A DNA stretch of 12,897 bases from Verrucomicrobiota bacterium (lineage in GTDB: Bacteria; Verrucomicrobiota; Verrucomicrobiia; Opitutales; Opitutaceae). Of the stretch, positions 9,490-12,897 are shown in pieces. Each line of letters opens with the position of its first letter. Within the stretch, counting starts at the first letter, position 1. The translations under genes and the position numbers were made by a program. Where the stretch lies: positions 1 through 12,897 of the forward strand of contig JAUPWC010000001.1 of NCBI GenBank assembly GCA_030916665.1, written 5' to 3'. The notes under the pieces were generated by a model, which saw only the letters and a list, made by a program, of their open reading frames with translations, was not told where the DNA came from and made no database searches.

Positions 9490-9511
9490 CCTCGGCCTCT
9501 TTTCTCCGAGG
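9490..9511 (+). other. Small hairpin in the tig leader
   Basis: CCTCGG (9490-9495) pairs with CCGAGG (9506-9511) around a 10-nt pyrimidine-rich loop, 21 nt before the tig GTG start. It lies in the expected 5' leader and could affect translation of tig. It is short and may be chance in GC-rich DNA. Confidence 0.3.
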
Positions 9512-9532
9512 AATCCCACCTGATTTTACACC

Positions 9533-10855
9533 GTGAACGTTCAAATCACCGACATTAACGAGACCCGCAAAACGCTGACCGTCACCCTCGACAAGGGTGA
9601 AGTGGAAGGCGAATACAAGAGCCTGCTCGGCGAATACACCCGCCAGGTCAGCCTGCCCGGCTTCCGTCCCGGCAAGGCCCCGGCCGCCATGGTCGCCAAG
9701 CGCTTCGGCAAGGAGCTGAAGGACGAGTTCAAGAGCAAGGTCATCGGCAAGGCCTACCGCGAGGGTCTGGAGCAGTCGAAACTCGAGATTCTCAATCTCG
9801 TGGATGTCGAGGAGGGGCAGATCGAGCCCGAGCTTTCCGCCGCCATCAAGCTTACCGTGGACATTCGCCCGGAATTTCAGCTGCCCGAATACACCGGCAT
9901 CGAGACCCAGGTCGAGCCCACCGAGCCCACCGACGCCGAGGTCGAGACCGTGATCGAGGGCCTGCGCGGTGAACGCGCCGACTTCAAGGTCGCCGAACGC
10001 CCCGCCGCCAAGGGCGACTACGTGCGCTTCGGCTACACCGGCACGCTCGACGGCAAGCCGCTCGACGAGGTCGTCGGCGACAAGAAGATCTACGCCGCCG
10101 CTCCCCAGACATGGGAAGAGGTCGAAGGCACCAACGAGGGCCTGCTGCCGGGTCTTTCCAAGCAGCTCGCGGGCCTCAAGGCTGGCGACAAGAAGATCGT
10201 GGACATCGCCTTCCCGGCCGACTTCTCCGCCGTGCCCGTGCTGGCCGGCAAGACCGTCGCCTACGCGATCGAGGTGCAGGAAATCCGCGAGCGCGTGCTC
10301 GCCCCGCTCGACGAGGCCTTTTTCAAATCCCACCAAGTTGACGATCTCGACGGCCTGAAGTCCCAGGTCCGCGGCAATCTGACCGCGCGCAAGGATTACG
10401 CCAACCGCGGCGCCCAGCGCCGCCAGATCACCGAGGCGCTCGCCACGAAGACCAGTTTCCCCGTGCCGGAGAGCCTCGTGGGCTCCGAGCGCGACGCGCT
10501 GCTCCGCCAGTTCATCGAGGAAAATCTCCGCAACGGCGTCCCGCAGGAGAAGATCGAGGAGAACAAGAAGGAGCTCTTCGAGAACGCCTCCAAGGCCGCC
10601 GCCACGCGCGTGAAGATCCAGCTCATCCTCGCGAAGATCGCTGAGACCGAGAAGATCCAGGTGGACGAAAAAGATTTCAACAACTGGATCATGCGCGAGG
10701 CCATGCGCAGCGGCCAGCGTCCCGACAAGCTCGTGAAGGACCTCGGCAAGGACCGCGACCAGGTCCGCGCTGTCCAGCAGCAGCTCACGTTGGACAAGGC
10801 CCTTGATTTCCTCGTCTCCAAGGCTACCGTCAAGACGGTCACCAACAAAGCATGA
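9533..10855 (+). CDS. tig: Trigger factor (ribosome-associated chaperone)
   Basis: Binds ribosomal protein uL23 at the exit tunnel and shields nascent chains. The 440 residues show the N-terminal ribosome-binding domain with signature G-F-R-P-G-K-A-P (43-50), a central FKBP-like PPIase domain (about 155-252, beginning [14 protein letters not shown]), and a helical C-terminal chaperone domain from about 255. The start is a GTG giving [13 protein letters not shown], typical of the family; no Shine-Dalgarno precedes it. In the PPIase domain the usual G-Q-G-x-x-I-P-G-F segment is replaced by a longer stretch (184-203) and L-L-P-G-L (204-208), so proline isomerase activity may be weak or lost. It overlaps clpP by ATGA, and clpX follows, the standard gene order. 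Confidence 0.95.
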   Translation: MNVQITDINETRKTLTVTLDKGEVEGEYKSLLGEYTRQVSLPGFRPGKAPAAMVAKRFGKELKDEFKSKVIGKAYREGLEQSKLEILNLVDVEEGQIEPELSAAIKLTVDIRPEFQLPEYTGIETQVEPTEPTDAEVETVIEGLRGERADFKVAERPAAKGDYVRFGYTGTLDGKPLDEVVGDKKIYAAAPQTWEEVEGTNEGLLPGLSKQLAGLKAGDKKIVDIAFPADFSAVPVLAGKTVAYAIEVQEIRERVLAPLDEAFFKSHQVDDLDGLKSQVRGNLTARKDYANRGAQRRQITEALATKTSFPVPESLVGSERDALLRQFIEENLRNGVPQEKIEENKKELFENASKAAATRVKIQLILAKIAETEKIQVDEKDFNNWIMREAMRSGQRPDKLVKDLGKDRDQVRAVQQQLTLDKALDFLVSKATVKTVTNKA

Positions 10856-11469
10856 GCTACTACGTCCCCATCGTCCTTGAGAACACCGGCGGCGGCGAGC
10901 GGTCGATGGACATCTACAGCCGCCTCCTCAAGGACCGCATCATTTTCATCGGCACGCCCATCGACGATGGGGTGGCCAACGTGGTGATCGCGCAGATGTT
11001 GTTCCTCCAGATGGAGGACCCCAAGAAGGACATCCACGTTTACATCAACTCGCCCGGCGGCGTCGTGACTGGCGGCATGGCCATCTACGACACGATGAAC
11101 TTCCTGCAGTGTGACATCGTCACCTACTGCGTCGGCATGGCCGCGAGCATGAGCACCGTGCTCCTCGCCGCCGGCACGAAGGGCAAGCGATTCGCTCTGC
11201 CCAACAGTCGCGTGATGATCCACCAGCCCTCGGGTGGCGCGGGCGGCCAGGCGGCCGACATCGCCATCCAAGCCCGGGAAATCATCCGCTGGCGCAAGAC
11301 CCTCAACGAGGTCATCGCCAAGCACACCGGCAAAACCGCCGAGCAGGTGGAGAAGGATTCCGACCGTGATTACTACATGAGCGCCGAGGAGGCCAAGGCC
11401 TACGGCATCGTGGATCATGTGGTCACTTCCACCCGCGACGCTCAGAAGATTTCGCAAAGCGCTGCCTGA
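10852..11469 (+). CDS. clpP: ATP-dependent Clp protease proteolytic subunit
   Basis: Serine peptidase forming the 14-mer chamber that degrades proteins delivered by ClpX or ClpA/C. The 205 residues match the family length. The catalytic triad is complete: Ser99 in G-M-A-A-S-M-S-T, His124 in M-I-H-Q-P-S-G-G, and Asp173 in [17 protein letters not shown] (65-70) forms the oxyanion strand region. The N-terminus [25 protein letters not shown] is the usual propeptide plus axial-loop sequence. The ATG overlaps the tig TGA (ATGA), so translation is likely coupled and no separate ribosome binding site is needed. Confidence 0.97.
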   Translation: MSYYVPIVLENTGGGERSMDIYSRLLKDRIIFIGTPIDDGVANVVIAQMLFLQMEDPKKDIHVYINSPGGVVTGGMAIYDTMNFLQCDIVTYCVGMAASMSTVLLAAGTKGKRFALPNSRVMIHQPSGGAGGQAADIAIQAREIIRWRKTLNEVIAKHTGKTAEQVEKDSDRDYYMSAEEAKAYGIVDHVVTSTRDAQKISQSAA

Positions 11470-11480
11470 GGGCGCTTTGG

Positions 11481-11501
11481 TCCGTCGGAGCGTCCGACGG
11501 A
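11481..11501. other. Perfect 9-bp hairpin between clpP and clpX
   Basis: TCCGTCGGA (11481-11489) pairs perfectly with TCCGACGGA (11493-11501) around a GCG loop, 11 nt after the clpP stop. No T-tract follows on either strand (AAAATCC comes next on plus), so it is more likely an mRNA stabiliser, REP-like unit or protein-binding palindrome than an intrinsic terminator. It separates tig-clpP from clpX. Confidence 0.55.
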
Positions 11502-11533
11502 AAATCCCTCGACTAACACCGACTTGGGCCGAT

Positions 11534-11539
11534 TATAAA
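11534..11539 (+). promoter_or_regulatory. Candidate -10 element TATAAA for clpX
   Basis: TATAAA matches five of six -10 consensus bases and ends 5 nt before the clpX ATG at 11545, the same spacing as the ftsH candidate. A partial -35, TCGACT (11509-11514), lies 19 bp upstream. If used, clpX would have a leaderless transcript of its own in addition to any read-through from tig-clpP. Confidence 0.4.
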
Positions 11540-11544
11540 CCGCA

Positions 11545-12852
<1,308 letters not shown>

Positions 12853-12897
12853 GGCGGTTGCGCGATTGGAGCGGGTGGGACCGGGCCTCTGGACCGG

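Overview
This is a GC-rich, densely packed chromosomal window made almost entirely of conserved housekeeping genes. Base composition, protein sequences and gene content best fit a Verrucomicrobiota member close to the Opitutaceae (Opitutus/Lacunisphaera type). That placement rests on remembered family resemblance, not on a marker gene or a search. No rRNA, tRNA, transposase, integrase, phage gene or CRISPR array was seen.

Layout. Positions 1-1383 hold the tail of a probable glycosyltransferase-like gene and a GT9 (heptosyltransferase-type) glycosyltransferase, so the left end belongs to surface-glycan synthesis. Positions 1502-3907 hold serS (seryl-tRNA synthetase) and tilS (tRNA-Ile lysidine synthetase). 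A palindromic interspersed repeat lies between them, and its last bases supply the annotated tilS start codon. ftsH (3999-6014) follows tilS, a neighbour pair kept in many bacteria. It ends at a strong intrinsic terminator whose T-tract touches the ATG of ugd, a UDP-glucose 6-dehydrogenase of the type also found in animals. ugd converges on a minus-strand pair, tsaB-alr (t6A synthesis factor and alanine racemase, overlapping ATGA). A very long hairpin between ugd and alr looks like a two-way terminator. A 177-bp divergent gap then leads into tig-clpP-clpX, the classic trigger factor/ClpXP protease group, with an ATGA overlap between tig and clpP.

How the genes fit together. Two protein-quality modules are present: membrane-bound FtsH, and the cytosolic Tig-ClpP-ClpX set, which handles nascent-chain folding and then degradation. 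Three genes serve translation accuracy (serS, tilS, tsaB). Three or four serve the envelope (alr for D-Ala in peptidoglycan; ugd, GT9 and the partial gene for polysaccharide or LPS).

Unusual points. None of the nine gene starts has a recognisable Shine-Dalgarno sequence. ftsH and clpX each have a -10-like hexamer exactly 5 nt before the ATG, which suggests leaderless transcripts. The trigger factor PPIase domain appears altered at its active site. I found no convincing undescribed multi-gene system; the points of interest are in the start-site and intergenic architecture.
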